Assembly (NCBI GenBank): GCA_964561025.1
Contig: CAZLNM010000001.1
Coordinates: forward strand, 79,581-143,580
Source: JAAZNF01 sp964561025
GTDB taxonomy: Bacteria; Myxococcota; B64-G9
Direction of reading: 5' to 3'
DNA length: 64,000 bases
Shown: positions 53,196 to 62,081 of the stretch, one piece after another
Layout of the letters: every line of letters starts with the position of its first letter
Numbering within the stretch: the stretch's first letter is position 1
Made by a program: the position numbers and the translations under genes
Notes under the pieces: generated by a model
Databases searched by the model: none
What the model saw: the letters and a program-made list of their open reading frames with translations, nothing else
What the model was told of the DNA's origin: nothing

Positions 53196-53903
53196 CTATT
53201 GCTGGGTGAGGTCGTAGAAGGTCTGCTCCAGCGAGCGGCCCCCGGCGGTGAGGTTCTCCAGGGTGTCGTTGGCCGCGATGCGGCCCCGGTGCACGATCAC
53301 CACCCGGCGGCACAGTTGGATGACCTCGGGCAGGTAGTGGGTGGAGAGGATCACCGTGTGCTTCTCGGCCAGCTTCTGGATCAGCGTGCGCACCTCCACG
53401 ATCTGGTTGGGGTCGAGGCCGATGGTGGGCTCGTCCAGGATGAGCACCTCGGGCTCGCCCAGCAGCGCCTGGGCCAGGCCCACCCGCTGGCGGAAACCCT
53501 TGGACAGCTCGCCCAGGCGCCGCTTCCGGACGCTCTCCAGGTTGCAGGCGGCAATCACCCGCTCGATCTCGTTTTTCTGCTTTTCGCCGCGCAGGCCCTT
53601 GATGCGGGACACGAACAGGAGGTACGAGCGGGTGTCGAGGTCGTCGTACAGCGGCGGCTGCTCGGGCAGGTAGCCCACCCGGCGCTTCACCTCCAGCGGT
53701 TGCTCGAACACGTCGAACCCCGCCACCACCGCCTTGCCCGAGGTGGCCGGCGAGGCCCCGGTGAGGATGCGCATGGTGGTGGTCTTGCCGGCGCCGTTCG
53801 GGCCCAGGAAGCCCAGCACCTCGCCCTTCTCCACCTTGAAGCTGATGCCGTCCACGGCGACCAGGTCACGGTAGCGCTTGACCAGGTTGGTGACTTCGAT
53901 CAT
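53196..53903 (-). CDS. ABC transporter ATPase (GldA-like)
   Basis: 235 residues from MIEVTNLVKRYRDLVAVDG; a longer frame upstream runs through the promoter. Walker A GPNGAGKTT, Q-loop region YLPEQPPLYDDL, signature LSKGFRQRVGLAQAL, Walker B VLILDEPTIGLDP and the switch His in ILSTHYLPE are intact. First gene of the operon, 88 bases from the start of the divergent-free gap to the neighbouring binding-protein gene; a TTGACA at 53977-53972 on the minus strand may serve as its -35. Confidence 0.95.
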   Translation of the reverse strand: MIEVTNLVKRYRDLVAVDGISFKVEKGEVLGFLGPNGAGKTTTMRILTGASPATSGKAVVAGFDVFEQPLEVKRRVGYLPEQPPLYDDLDTRSYLLFVSRIKGLRGEKQKNEIERVIAACNLESVRKRRLGELSKGFRQRVGLAQALLGEPEVLILDEPTIGLDPNQIVEVRTLIQKLAEKHTVILSTHYLPEVIQLCRRVVIVHRGRIAANDTLENLTAGGRSLEQTFYDLTQQ

Positions 53904-53991
53904 GGCTCTCCCTCGCGGTTGTTTTACGCGACTCGAAACCGCGGCAAGCGATATTCTATTCCCACACGAATTGTCAAGGCTGCCCCGGCCG

Positions 53992-54993
53992 TTAGTTCTC
54001 GGGCGCCGGATCGGCGACCACCAGGTCCGAAAGAGTTGCCGGCAGGTTCCTCGACCAGGCGGGGGCGCGCGCCGGCGAGAGCGGCACGATCTCGGAATCG
54101 CGCAGGACCTCCCGGCCGCGCGCCGACAGCAGCAGGCGCACGAACCGCTCGGCCGGTTCGGGGTGCGTCGAGCGCCGGGAGATGGTGAGGCCAAAGGTGA
54201 TGGGGTGTCCCCGCATGGACACGCTCTGCCCGCGGTAGTCCGGCACCTCCAGGGCCACCCGGCCGTACTCGCCCGCCAGCTCCGCGCGCCCCAGGTTCAC
54301 CGCATCGGCCAGGCGCACGTAGGGCAGGCGGTGATCGGCCGCGTGGCAGCGGTACACGAAGGCATAGTCGATGGCCCGCGCCTGGAGGAGGGCCAGCACC
54401 GTGAGCGCATCGGGGCGCTGGTACTGGGCGGAGGATTTCTCCGCCAACCGCTCCGCGAGGCGCGCGGGGGGTTCGGGGGCACCGCCCGCCGCAAGCTCCG
54501 CGAGCTTCCAGCTCAAGCGGGCGAAGTAGCCGCAGGGATCGATGGCCGGATCGGCGTGCCCCACGATCACCTCGGGCCGCAGCAGGATCTCGGGCCAGTT
54601 CTCGGTGGTGATCTCACCGGCGAAGCGGCTGGCCGGGGTGTAGGCGATGACCATCTCGGTATTGGCGAAGCGCACCAGCCAGTCGGCGTCCTCCGGCCGC
54701 AAGCCGGTCTCGATCAGGCGCTCGTCCGCGAGCAGCACCACGTCGGCCGGGTGCAGCTGCTGCCGGCGCAGGAGCATGACGCTGCCGTCCACGATCACGC
54801 GCACGTCGACATCGGGGTTCTCGCGCTCGAAGATCTCCTCGAGCTGCCCGACCGCCACGGCCAGGGCGTCGGCCGCCAGCACCCGCACCACCTGGCGCCC
54901 GCTGCCGCAGGACTTGCCGAGCAGCCAGGCCACCCCCACCAGGGCCAGCACGGATCCAAAGATCCCCAGCAGGTGTCGCGGCCCCGGCTTCAC
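53992..54993 (-). CDS. WtpA-type tungstate/molybdate-binding protein
   Basis: 333 residues. The start is GTG at 54993, overlapping the ATPase stop (GTGA). A signal or anchor segment (LLGIFGSVLALVGVAWLLGKSC) leads to a binding domain with RVLAADALAVAVGQLEEIFE, VDGSVMLLRRQ, FANTEMVIAYTPASRF, NWPEILLRPEVIVGHADPAIDPCGYFARL, a segment I associate with the WtpA/TupA-like family, and a C-terminal RGHPITFGLTISRRS. A Cys after the hydrophobic segment could be lipid-modified. It is one of two binding proteins in the same transporter operon. Confidence 0.82.
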   Translation of the reverse strand: MKPGPRHLLGIFGSVLALVGVAWLLGKSCGSGRQVVRVLAADALAVAVGQLEEIFERENPDVDVRVIVDGSVMLLRRQQLHPADVVLLADERLIETGLRPEDADWLVRFANTEMVIAYTPASRFAGEITTENWPEILLRPEVIVGHADPAIDPCGYFARLSWKLAELAAGGAPEPPARLAERLAEKSSAQYQRPDALTVLALLQARAIDYAFVYRCHAADHRLPYVRLADAVNLGRAELAGEYGRVALEVPDYRGQSVSMRGHPITFGLTISRRSTHPEPAERFVRLLLSARGREVLRDSEIVPLSPARAPAWSRNLPATLSDLVVADPAPEN

Positions 54994-56090
54994 TCAGCCT
55001 CCCCCGCCGGCATCTTTGCGCCAGGCGACTCCGGGATCAGCATGAGGTGTTCCGGGGGAAAGCCCACCACCAGCGGGGCGCCCTCTCCATAGCGGTTCGC
55101 CTCGGCGGATTCCGCCAGGACCGCCTCCACCGTCCGTTCCGGGCAGGAGTCGAGACGAGCCGAGAGCATCCAGCGGCCCGCCCGCCGCTCGACGCGCCGG
55201 ACCCGCGCCGGGATGCCTCCCCCATCCACCTCGCCGACACGGACATGCTGCGCGCGGATGCCCAGCCACAACCGCTCCATACGGATCGTCTCGTCCGGCG
55301 CCGGCCCTTCGACCGAGAGCTGCCCCAGCCGGAACCGGTGTCTCTCGGCGCTCCCTCCCGGGTCCACGCCGTCCACCGGGAACAGGTTCTCGACCAGGAG
55401 CAACCGCGCCGCCGCCACCGTGGCCGGCCGCCGCCACACCTCCTCGGGGGTGCCCACCTGGTGGATCCGCCCCTCCATGAGCAACGCCACCCGGTCTCCC
55501 AGCGCGAACATCTCATCGGGATCGTGCGTGACCAGCACCGTGGTGAGCCCGATGCGCCGGCGCAGCTCAGAGAGCTCGCGCACCAGCTCCCGGCGCAGCG
55601 CGGCGTCCAGGGAGTTGAACGGCTCGTCCAGAAACAGCACGCGCGGCTCGGCCACCAGCGCCCGGGCCAGGGCCACGCGTTGCTTCTCGCCCCCGCTGAG
55701 GCTCATGATGCCGCGGCGCTCCAATAGATGTCCGATGCCCAGCCAGCCCGCCGCCTGGCGCACCGCCCGCTCCGCCTCCTCCCGCGCGCCGCGGCCGCGC
55801 CGCGAGAAGGCCACGTTGTCGTACACGCTCAAGTGAGGGAACAGCGCCAGGTCCTGCGGCACGTAGGCGAAGCCGCGCCGCTCCGGCGGCCGGCGGGTGA
55901 GGTCCTCGCCGCCGACGACGATCTCGCCCGCCTCCGGCTCGTGGATGCCGAGCAGCGTCTCGAGCAGGAGGGTCTTGCCCGCGCCCGAGGGGCCGATGAG
56001 CACCAGGCACTCCCCGGGATCGATCCGCAGGTCGATGTTCCGGAGGCGGAACTTCCCGCGCCCAAGCGCAAGATGACGGACCTCGATCAT
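54990..56090 (-). CDS. Molybdate/tungstate-type ABC ATPase
   Basis: 366 residues from MIEVRHLALGRGKFRLRN; the very long upstream frame is antisense-like sequence over the permease gene. Walker A GPSGAGKTLLL, signature SLSGGEKQRVALARAL, Walker B VLFLDEPFNSLD and the switch His in VLVTHDPDEM are present. A TOBE-like C-terminal domain (about 240-366: RLWLGIRAQHVRVGEVDGGG, PARVRRVERRAGRWMLSARL) is typical of ModC/WtpC-type importers. Its ATG overlaps the permease stop and its own stop overlaps the GTG of the WtpA-type gene. Confidence 0.92.
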   Translation of the reverse strand: MIEVRHLALGRGKFRLRNIDLRIDPGECLVLIGPSGAGKTLLLETLLGIHEPEAGEIVVGGEDLTRRPPERRGFAYVPQDLALFPHLSVYDNVAFSRRGRGAREEAERAVRQAAGWLGIGHLLERRGIMSLSGGEKQRVALARALVAEPRVLFLDEPFNSLDAALRRELVRELSELRRRIGLTTVLVTHDPDEMFALGDRVALLMEGRIHQVGTPEEVWRRPATVAAARLLLVENLFPVDGVDPGGSAERHRFRLGQLSVEGPAPDETIRMERLWLGIRAQHVRVGEVDGGGIPARVRRVERRAGRWMLSARLDSCPERTVEAVLAESAEANRYGEGAPLVVGFPPEHLMLIPESPGAKMPAGEAE

Positions 56091-56866
56091 GTCGACCTCG
56101 GCCGCAGCACCAGGTACACGGCCAGATACCCCACCAGGCTCACCAGGGTGAGCACGACGCTCAGGGCCACCGCCCGGTCGAGGCTCACCGAGGCCAGGCT
56201 CAGGTAGATGCTGATGGGCATGGTCTCGGTCTTGCCCTTGACCGCGCCGGCGATGGTGGAGGTGGCGCCGAAGTCGCCGATGGCCCGCGCCCAGCCCAGG
56301 ATGAGCGCCGCCAGCACGCCGTTGCGAGCGAGCGGCAGCGATACGCGCCAGAAGGCCTGCCAGGGCGTGCACCCCAGGAGCCGCGCCACGTGCTCCAGGC
56401 GGATGTTCTGGGCGGAGAAGGTGGCGCGCAGCACCAGCACCTCGAGCGCGAAGGCCACGAAGAACTGGGCCAGGATCATGCCCGGCACCTCGAACACGAA
56501 GCGCAGCAGGTGGTCCTCCACCCACTGGCCGGGGCCGGTGCGGAACATGAGCACCAGGGCCACCCCGAGCGCCATGGGCGACATGATGGTGGGGATCACC
56601 AGCAGGCACTCCAGCGCCGAGCGGCCCGGAAAGCGCCAGCGCGCCAGGGCGTAGCCGGTGGGCAGGGCCAACAGGAGCGCGAGCAGCGCCGCCACCGTGG
56701 CGGTGATCGCGCTGAGATGCATGGCGTCGAGCACCTCGGGCCGGGCCAGCATGGCAAACGGCGCCGCGGCCCCGGTGTAGCCAAGCTGCGCGGCCAGCAG
56801 CGCCAGCATCAGGGTGACGCTCACCCCCACCGCGGTGAGCAGCAGGCCCTCGAACCAGTTCCGCAT
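56087..56866 (-). CDS. Molybdate/tungstate-type ABC permease (ModB-like)
   Basis: 259 residues, six membrane helices. It has a ModB/WtpB-type core with LLVIPTIMSPMALGVALVLM and the cytoplasmic EAA-type loop EHVARLLGCTPWQAFWRVSLP-like segment followed by ILGWARAIGDFGAT. The gene lies directly after the ModA-type gene (stop and start 1 base apart) and overlaps the ATPase gene by ATGA. Confidence 0.92.
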   Translation of the reverse strand: MRNWFEGLLLTAVGVSVTLMLALLAAQLGYTGAAAPFAMLARPEVLDAMHLSAITATVAALLALLLALPTGYALARWRFPGRSALECLLVIPTIMSPMALGVALVLMFRTGPGQWVEDHLLRFVFEVPGMILAQFFVAFALEVLVLRATFSAQNIRLEHVARLLGCTPWQAFWRVSLPLARNGVLAALILGWARAIGDFGATSTIAGAVKGKTETMPISIYLSLASVSLDRAVALSVVLTLVSLVGYLAVYLVLRPRST

Positions 56867-57724
56867 CTACCAGCCCTCCGGGAGCTTCCACTCGCCGCCG
56901 GCCGGGGTGTCCGGCCGGGTGAAGGCGCGCGCCTCCTCCAGGGAGGTGAGGTAGTGCCACTTGCGAAACACCGCCTGGCCCTCCTCCCCCACCAAGAAGT
57001 CGATGAAGCTCTGCGCCCGGGCGCGATCCTTCGAAAACACCGCCACCGCGATGGGGATGTAACCGATGCGGGGGACCTGCTCCGGGGAGAGCAGCACGGT
57101 CTCGATCTTGTCCGGCTGCCAGTAGTGGAACACCCGCCAGCCCAGCACCGCGTCCACCGAACCCAGCGCGGCGAGCTGGGCGGTCTTCTCGCACGACTCG
57201 GCGTGCGTCACGATGTTGGGACGGATCTTGTCTTTGAGCCCGGACTTCTCCAGCACCTCGGCGGCGTACAGGCCCACGCACACCGCGTCGGGCCGGGCGA
57301 TGCCGACGCGCACCCCGGGGCGCGCCAGGTCCTCCAGGGTGCGGATGTTCTTGGGGTTGCCGGCGGGCACGTTGATGGCGGGGATGAGGTAGGCCACCCG
57401 CCGCTCGGTCTCGGGCAGCACCAGCCCTTCCCGTTTCGCCAGGTCCATGAAATCGGACGAGCCCGGGAAGTAGAGATCGCCGCGCTGAGCGAGCTTCATC
57501 TCGGAGAGCATCTTGCCTGAGCCGCCGAAGTGCAGGAGCACCCGCACGGCGTGCTTCTTTTCGTACAGGGCGGCCGCCTCCTCGATGGCCGGCTTGGTGG
57601 CCGAGCCCACGAACAGCTCGAGCGACGGCGGGGTCTTCTGGGCGCAGCCGTCCGATACGAACATCATGACCACGGTAAAAGTGAAAAATAACGGGCACAC
57701 ACTGTCGCGCAACAGCGGTTTCAC
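56867..57724 (-). CDS. ModA-type molybdate-binding lipoprotein
   Basis: 285 residues from the GTG at 57724, which follows GGAGGTGACGAG; earlier in-frame starts lie upstream of that site. The signal peptide ends VSDGC, a lipobox-like site. ModA features are LELFVGSATKPAIEEAAALYE, LLHFGGSGKMLSEMKLAQRG and DLYFPGSSDFMDLAKREGLV, with the oxyanion-binding Ser residues in place. It lies 45 bases after the porin gene and starts the ABC importer genes. Confidence 0.88.
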   Translation of the reverse strand: MKPLLRDSVCPLFFTFTVVMMFVSDGCAQKTPPSLELFVGSATKPAIEEAAALYEKKHAVRVLLHFGGSGKMLSEMKLAQRGDLYFPGSSDFMDLAKREGLVLPETERRVAYLIPAINVPAGNPKNIRTLEDLARPGVRVGIARPDAVCVGLYAAEVLEKSGLKDKIRPNIVTHAESCEKTAQLAALGSVDAVLGWRVFHYWQPDKIETVLLSPEQVPRIGYIPIAVAVFSKDRARAQSFIDFLVGEEGQAVFRKWHYLTSLEEARAFTRPDTPAGGEWKLPEGW

Positions 57725-57769
57725 CTCGTCACCTCCGCATCGGACCATCGCTCCCACCACCCCGCCGGC

Positions 57770-58948
57770 CTAGAACGTCGCGTCCAGTTGCACTCGCAAG
57801 AGGCGCACCGGCTCGGCCTGGCCGACCCGCGCGCTGAAATCCGCCTGGAGCTTCAACAGGTGGCCGTTGAGGTAGAGGCTGAGACCCCCGCCGATCTCGT
57901 CGCCCTGCTCGCGGGCCAGCTTGACCAGGGCGGGATCGGTCTGGCCCAGCGCGCGCAGCCGATCCCAGCGCACCGCGACCTCGAAGCGGCTCCCGAGCAT
58001 CATCCCCGCCTGGGCCATGAACCCCCACCCCGAGCGCGACACCTCACGCACCGCCTCTCCGTTGACCGTTCCCTCCAGAAAGTCCTTCGAGGCCCCGCGG
58101 TAGATCACCTCGCCCAGGAAGGAAAAACCGCTCAGCTTGAACACCACGTCGGCCGCGGCGTGGGCGTAGTCGAAACCGCCCAGGGTCAGGGTGTTGCCAA
58201 AGGTGCTCTTCTGCCGGCGCGTGTTCTGGTTGTAGGCGCCCGCCAGGCCGATGGCCAGCCGCGGGCGGGGCAGGCGCTCGAGGTCTCCTTCGGTGTCCTC
58301 GTCGAAGGCGCCGAAGGGGCGGTAGGAGAGACGGGCCACGAACAAAAAGCCGATCGGCTCGCCGCCGAGCCGGTTCTTGCCGCCGCCTGCGAAGACGCCG
58401 ACGGCGTAGCCCAGCCGCCCGCCCAGGCCGAAGAGATCCGGCGACATCAGGGTGAGCCCGACGTCCCGGTCCAGGTTGAACTCGGAGACGAGCTGCGGCC
58501 GGTCCACGAACTGGAGGGCGAACTCGCGGATGGTGCGGGCGCGATCGAACGGAACGAAATACTGGCCGGCGCGGATCTGCAGGTCGCGGTGGAGCGCCCA
58601 CTCCAGGTAGGCGTCGTAGATCGGCGAGGAGGAGCCCGCCTCGAAATCTCCGGGGCCGAAGGCGAGCTGGAGATAGTAGCGCAGCTCGCTCGAAAGCAGG
58701 TGCCCCTGCACCACCAGCCGGGCCGTCTTCACGCCGAGCTCGTTGGTGGTGTCGCCGTTCATGCTGACGGTGTCGCGAAGTTGCATCCGGGCGCGCAGCG
58801 TCATGGAGGCGGAACCGTCCGGCGCGCGCACGGTGACACCACGGCCCGGGGCGATCGACGCCACCGCCTCGGCAGGGTCGTCGGCCTCGGACCTGGAAGC
58901 GGCGAAGCACAAGACCACGAGAAACAAGAAAAAGAGATGTCTCTTCAT
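57770..58948 (-). CDS. Porin-like outer-membrane barrel protein (phosphate-selective type)
   Basis: 392 residues from MKRHLFFLFLVVLCFAASRSEA, a clean signal peptide. An N-terminal VTVRAPDGSASMTLRARMQL stretch and barrel strands such as ARLVVQGHLLSSELRYYLQL, DLQIRAGQYFVPFDRART and FEVAVRWDRLRAL follow, ending LLRVQLDATF with a terminal Phe, the outer-membrane assembly signal. The pattern fits the porin O/P family. Its ATG overlaps the stop of the Fur-family gene (ATGA), so it is coupled to that regulator; it could admit the anion taken up by the downstream importer. Confidence 0.85.
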   Translation of the reverse strand: MKRHLFFLFLVVLCFAASRSEADDPAEAVASIAPGRGVTVRAPDGSASMTLRARMQLRDTVSMNGDTTNELGVKTARLVVQGHLLSSELRYYLQLAFGPGDFEAGSSSPIYDAYLEWALHRDLQIRAGQYFVPFDRARTIREFALQFVDRPQLVSEFNLDRDVGLTLMSPDLFGLGGRLGYAVGVFAGGGKNRLGGEPIGFLFVARLSYRPFGAFDEDTEGDLERLPRPRLAIGLAGAYNQNTRRQKSTFGNTLTLGGFDYAHAAADVVFKLSGFSFLGEVIYRGASKDFLEGTVNGEAVREVSRSGWGFMAQAGMMLGSRFEVAVRWDRLRALGQTDPALVKLAREQGDEIGGGLSLYLNGHLLKLQADFSARVGQAEPVRLLRVQLDATF

Positions 58949-59439
58949 GAGGGGCGGCTCCGCATTTGGGGAGGTCTTGGGTTGCGACTTTTTCGGCCTG
59001 CTCTTTTCGTCCTGCGCGCGCAGGCCGGGCACCAGCCGAACACCACGAACTGCTTTCCCTGGATCCGGTACCCCGGGCCCGCCTCCACTCGCGGCAGCAC
59101 CTGCTCCAGAAGGCACAGCGTGCGCCGGCAGGCGAGGCACTGGAAGTGGGCGTGCCCTCCCGGACAACCCGTCCCCCGGGGATTGGCGCAGAACACGGCC
59201 GTCCCGTCCGCGGCGCGCACCACGTGGATCAGCCGCGCCGCCTCCAGCGCGGAGAGGGTCCGGTACAGCGTCACCCGGTCGAGCGCCTTCAGGCCGCCGG
59301 TCTCGGCCAGTTGCGCGTGGGTCAGGGGTTGTTTGGCGCGCATGAGCGCGGCGAGCACCGCCCGGCGCGCGCGAGTGCTTCGCAGCCGGGCCGAGCGTAG
59401 CCGAAGCGCGGGATCGTCGTTCTTGCAACTTTGTTGCAT
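58945..59439 (-). CDS. Fur-family transcriptional regulator
   Basis: 164 residues. Winged-helix DNA-binding part: STRARRAVLAALMRAKQPLT, KALDRVTLYRTLSALEAARLIHVV. Metal-site part: CPGGHAHFQCLACRRTLCLLE and GWCPACARRTKRAG, giving two Cys pairs (a structural zinc) and the His-x-His of a regulatory site. It is shorter in the dimerisation half than Fur, more like Zur/PerR-size. The metal it senses cannot be read from sequence. It heads an operon of porin and Mo/W-type ABC genes and has a palindrome over its start codon. Confidence 0.9.
   Translation of the reverse strand: MQQSCKNDDPALRLRSARLRSTRARRAVLAALMRAKQPLTHAQLAETGGLKALDRVTLYRTLSALEAARLIHVVRAADGTAVFCANPRGTGCPGGHAHFQCLACRRTLCLLEQVLPRVEAGPGYRIQGKQFVVFGWCPACARRTKRAGRKSRNPRPPQMRSRPS
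59424..59438. promoter_or_regulatory. Palindromic operator candidate at the Fur-family gene start
   Basis: Perfect inverted repeat TGCAAC-TTT-GTTGCA (59424-59429, 59433-59438). It overlaps the start codon (59437-59439) and the expected transcription start, a position suited to autorepression. Confidence 0.55.
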
Positions 59440-59445
59440 GTGCAG

Positions 59446-59475
59446 CTGATACGATCACGTGGCGGCGGCTGTCAA
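59446..59475 (-). promoter_or_regulatory. Promoter of the Fur-porin-importer operon
   Basis: On the minus strand: TTGACA (59475-59470), 18-base spacer, TATCAG (59451-59446). Expected start about 59439, the A of the ATG, so the message would be leaderless or nearly so. Confidence 0.55.
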
Positions 59476-59545
59476 GCGGCCCAGATCGATGTTTGCCGGA
59501 ACCGCCAAAAGCCGCTACAGTCCGTCAGAGCCACGGGAGGGCCAC

Positions 59546-61963
59546 ATGCGGATCTGGGCCTGGTTGTGCGCCGTCGTCCCGGCGGGCGTTCTCCTCGCCT
59601 GCGAAAATGGATCGGACCGGTTGCCGCTGCCCGGCGGATACTCCGTGCGGGTCGAGGAGCGGCCGATGCACCTCGCCTTCTTCCGGCCCGACGGCTCCCT
59701 CATCGTCGAGAGCGCCGCGAGCGGCCCGGCGCCTTACTCCGCGCGCACGGCCTCTGCCTCCTACGAGATGAGCTTCGGCGCCTTCCGCATCCGGGAGACG
59801 GACGCCGGACCCTGGCAGTGGGCCGACGGACTCGCCGTCCGAGAAAAGCGCGCCGGCGCCATCGAGTTCGATCTTTTCGACGGGAGCGGCGGGCTCCTCG
59901 CACGCGGGCGGATCGAGAGCGAAGAGCCCGGCGAGATCGCGCTCGTCATCGAGGATACGGATCCGGCGCGCAACCGCGCCGCCTTCTCGCTCGTTGCCGC
60001 GCCCGGTGAGCACTTTTTGGGGTTGGGGGGGCAGAGCTTCGACGTGGATCACCGCGGCCAGCGCATCCCCTTGTGGGTCGAGGAGGACGGGATCGGAAAG
60101 CGATGCGACGACGAGTACGACGACACCTGGTTCGTCACCGGCCGGCGCCATAGCACCCACACCCCGATGCCGCTCATCCTTTCGAGCCGCGGCTACGCGC
60201 TGCTGCTCGATACCTTCCAGCGCTCGATCTTCGACGTGGCCGCGGCCGATCCTGATGCGGTGCGCGTCGAGGCCTGGGAGGGGACGCTGCGGCTACGCCT
60301 CTTCGACGGGCCACGGCCGGCGCAAGCCATCGAGCGGCTCACCGGGCACCTGGGCCGTCCCCGCCTGCCACCGGCCTTCGCCTTCGCGCCCTGGCTGGAC
60401 GCCATGTTCGGCTCGGAGAACGTGCGGCGCATCGCGCACAAGCTCCGCCAGCGCGACATCCCGTGCGCGGCGATCTGGACCGAGGACTGGCGCGGCGGGA
60501 CGCGCTCCGGCGACAACTACACGCTCGACGAGGACTGGGAGATCGATCGCGCCCTGTACCCGGATTTCGAGGCGCTGGCCGCCGAGCTGCACGGCCTGGG
60601 CTTTGCCTTCCTCACCTACCACAACACCTTCCTGGACTCGGAGACCGACACTTACCGTCAGGCGCTGGCGGCGAACGCCCCCATCCGGGACTCCGCCGGC
60701 CAGCCGTACCTCTTCACCTCGGCCAAGTTCACGCCCACCTCGATGGTGGACCTCACCCGTCCGGCGGCCTGGCAGTGGACGAAGGACAAGTACCGCGAGG
60801 GCATCACCGCCGGGGTGGACGGCTGGATGGCGGACTTCGCCGAGTGGCTGCCCGTCGACGCCGCGCTGGCCTCGGGCGAGGATCCGGCGGCGGCGCACAA
60901 CCGCTACCCGGTGGACTTCCAGCGGCTCAACCGCGAGGTGCTGGACGGGGCCGGGGACGGGGTGGAGCGGCTGTTCTTCGTGCGCTCGGCCTACCTCGGC
61001 TCGCAGCCGCTGGTGTCGGTGGTGTGGGCGGGCGACCAGCTCACCGACTGGAGCGCCGGCGACGGCCTGCCCTCGGTCATCCCCATGGGCATCGGCCTGG
61101 GGATCGCGGGCTTTCCCTACTTCGGCCACGACATCGGCGGCTACACCGGCTCGATCGCCCCGCCCACCACCCGCGAGCTGTGGTTCCGCTGGGTGGAGCT
61201 GGGCGCCTTCTCGCCGGTCATGCGCACCCACCACGGGCGGGCGGCGTTCGCCAACTGGAACTGGGAGAGCGACGAGGCCTCCACCGAGCATTTTCGCCGC
61301 TATGCCATCCTGCACGCGCGGCTCTTTCCTTACCTCTACGCCATGGCCCGGGAGAGCGCCGAGCGCGGGCTCCCCATGCTGCGGCCGCTGGCCCTGGCCT
61401 ACCCTGATCTCGAGCCGGGCTGGACGGCCACCGACCAGTTCATGCTGGGCGACCGTTTGATCGTGGCGCCGGTGGTGGAACCCGGCGCGACCCGGCGAGC
61501 GGTTTCGCTCCCCGCCGGGACATTCTATCCGCTCCTCGCAGGAGAGGCCGTCACGTTGCAGCAGCCAGGAACCATCGAGCGGTCCACGCCGCTCGAGGAG
61601 ATTCTGGTGCTGGTCCCCGCGGGGACGCTGCTGCCGCTGCTCCCCGAGGGCGTGGACACCTTCGTCCCGGCGGCGCCCGGCTCGGGGATCGTCACGCTCG
61701 CCGACGTCGGCGAGGATCGCGAGGTCTGGCTGTGGCCGGGCGGCCGCAGCGAGCTTCGCGAGGTCTCGGGGCTCGGCTACCTCTGGGCGGCGGAGGGCCT
61801 GCAAGGGCCGGTCAGCTCCGCCACCTGGAACGGCGCGCCCGTGACCGTCGCGGGCGGCGCGCTCGAACTCACCGGGCCGGGGACCCTCGACATCGGCGGC
61901 CAGGCCACGCTCACCCTCTCCGGCGGCGCGGCGAGCCGCAAGACCCGGGTCGTCTTCCGCTAG
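59546..61963 (+). CDS. GH31 glycoside hydrolase lipoprotein
   Basis: 805 residues from the ATG at 59546, after GGGAGG; signal peptide with lipobox GVLLAC. An N-terminal beta-sandwich (about 20-250) precedes the GH31 barrel. The nucleophile is the Asp of GWMADFAEW and the acid/base region is VVWAGDQLTDW. C-terminal beta domains follow (SLPAGTFYPLLAGEAVTLQQ). The context of the nucleophile and the HNRYPVDFQRLNREVL stretch resembles the YihQ (sulfoquinovosidase) branch, but the substrate-recognition segment reads TEDWRGGTRSGDNYTLDEDW and does not keep the Arg spacing I remember for that enzyme. Substrate is therefore uncertain: an alpha-glucoside or related sugar. Confidence 0.88.
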   Translation: MRIWAWLCAVVPAGVLLACENGSDRLPLPGGYSVRVEERPMHLAFFRPDGSLIVESAASGPAPYSARTASASYEMSFGAFRIRETDAGPWQWADGLAVREKRAGAIEFDLFDGSGGLLARGRIESEEPGEIALVIEDTDPARNRAAFSLVAAPGEHFLGLGGQSFDVDHRGQRIPLWVEEDGIGKRCDDEYDDTWFVTGRRHSTHTPMPLILSSRGYALLLDTFQRSIFDVAAADPDAVRVEAWEGTLRLRLFDGPRPAQAIERLTGHLGRPRLPPAFAFAPWLDAMFGSENVRRIAHKLRQRDIPCAAIWTEDWRGGTRSGDNYTLDEDWEIDRALYPDFEALAAELHGLGFAFLTYHNTFLDSETDTYRQALAANAPIRDSAGQPYLFTSAKFTPTSMVDLTRPAAWQWTKDKYREGITAGVDGWMADFAEWLPVDAALASGEDPAAAHNRYPVDFQRLNREVLDGAGDGVERLFFVRSAYLGSQPLVSVVWAGDQLTDWSAGDGLPSVIPMGIGLGIAGFPYFGHDIGGYTGSIAPPTTRELWFRWVELGAFSPVMRTHHGRAAFANWNWESDEASTEHFRRYAILHARLFPYLYAMARESAERGLPMLRPLALAYPDLEPGWTATDQFMLGDRLIVAPVVEPGATRRAVSLPAGTFYPLLAGEAVTLQQPGTIERSTPLEEILVLVPAGTLLPLLPEGVDTFVPAAPGSGIVTLADVGEDREVWLWPGGRSELREVSGLGYLWAAEGLQGPVSSATWNGAPVTVAGGALELTGPGTLDIGGQATLTLSGGAASRKTRVVFR

Positions 61964-62081
61964 CTCGTTCGCGACCTTTCCTGCGGCAAGGACGCACGGG
62001 TACGCCCGGCCACACCTGCTCTTCGTCACCACGGCCTGCCACCGGGCCGGCATGCCCCGAGGTGACGGCGCTCCCGGATTC

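Noticed and set aside
50772..54188. Plus-strand ORF of 1138 codons
   Set aside because: Antisense to the complete GldA/F/G-like ABC operon with intact Walker and permease motifs.
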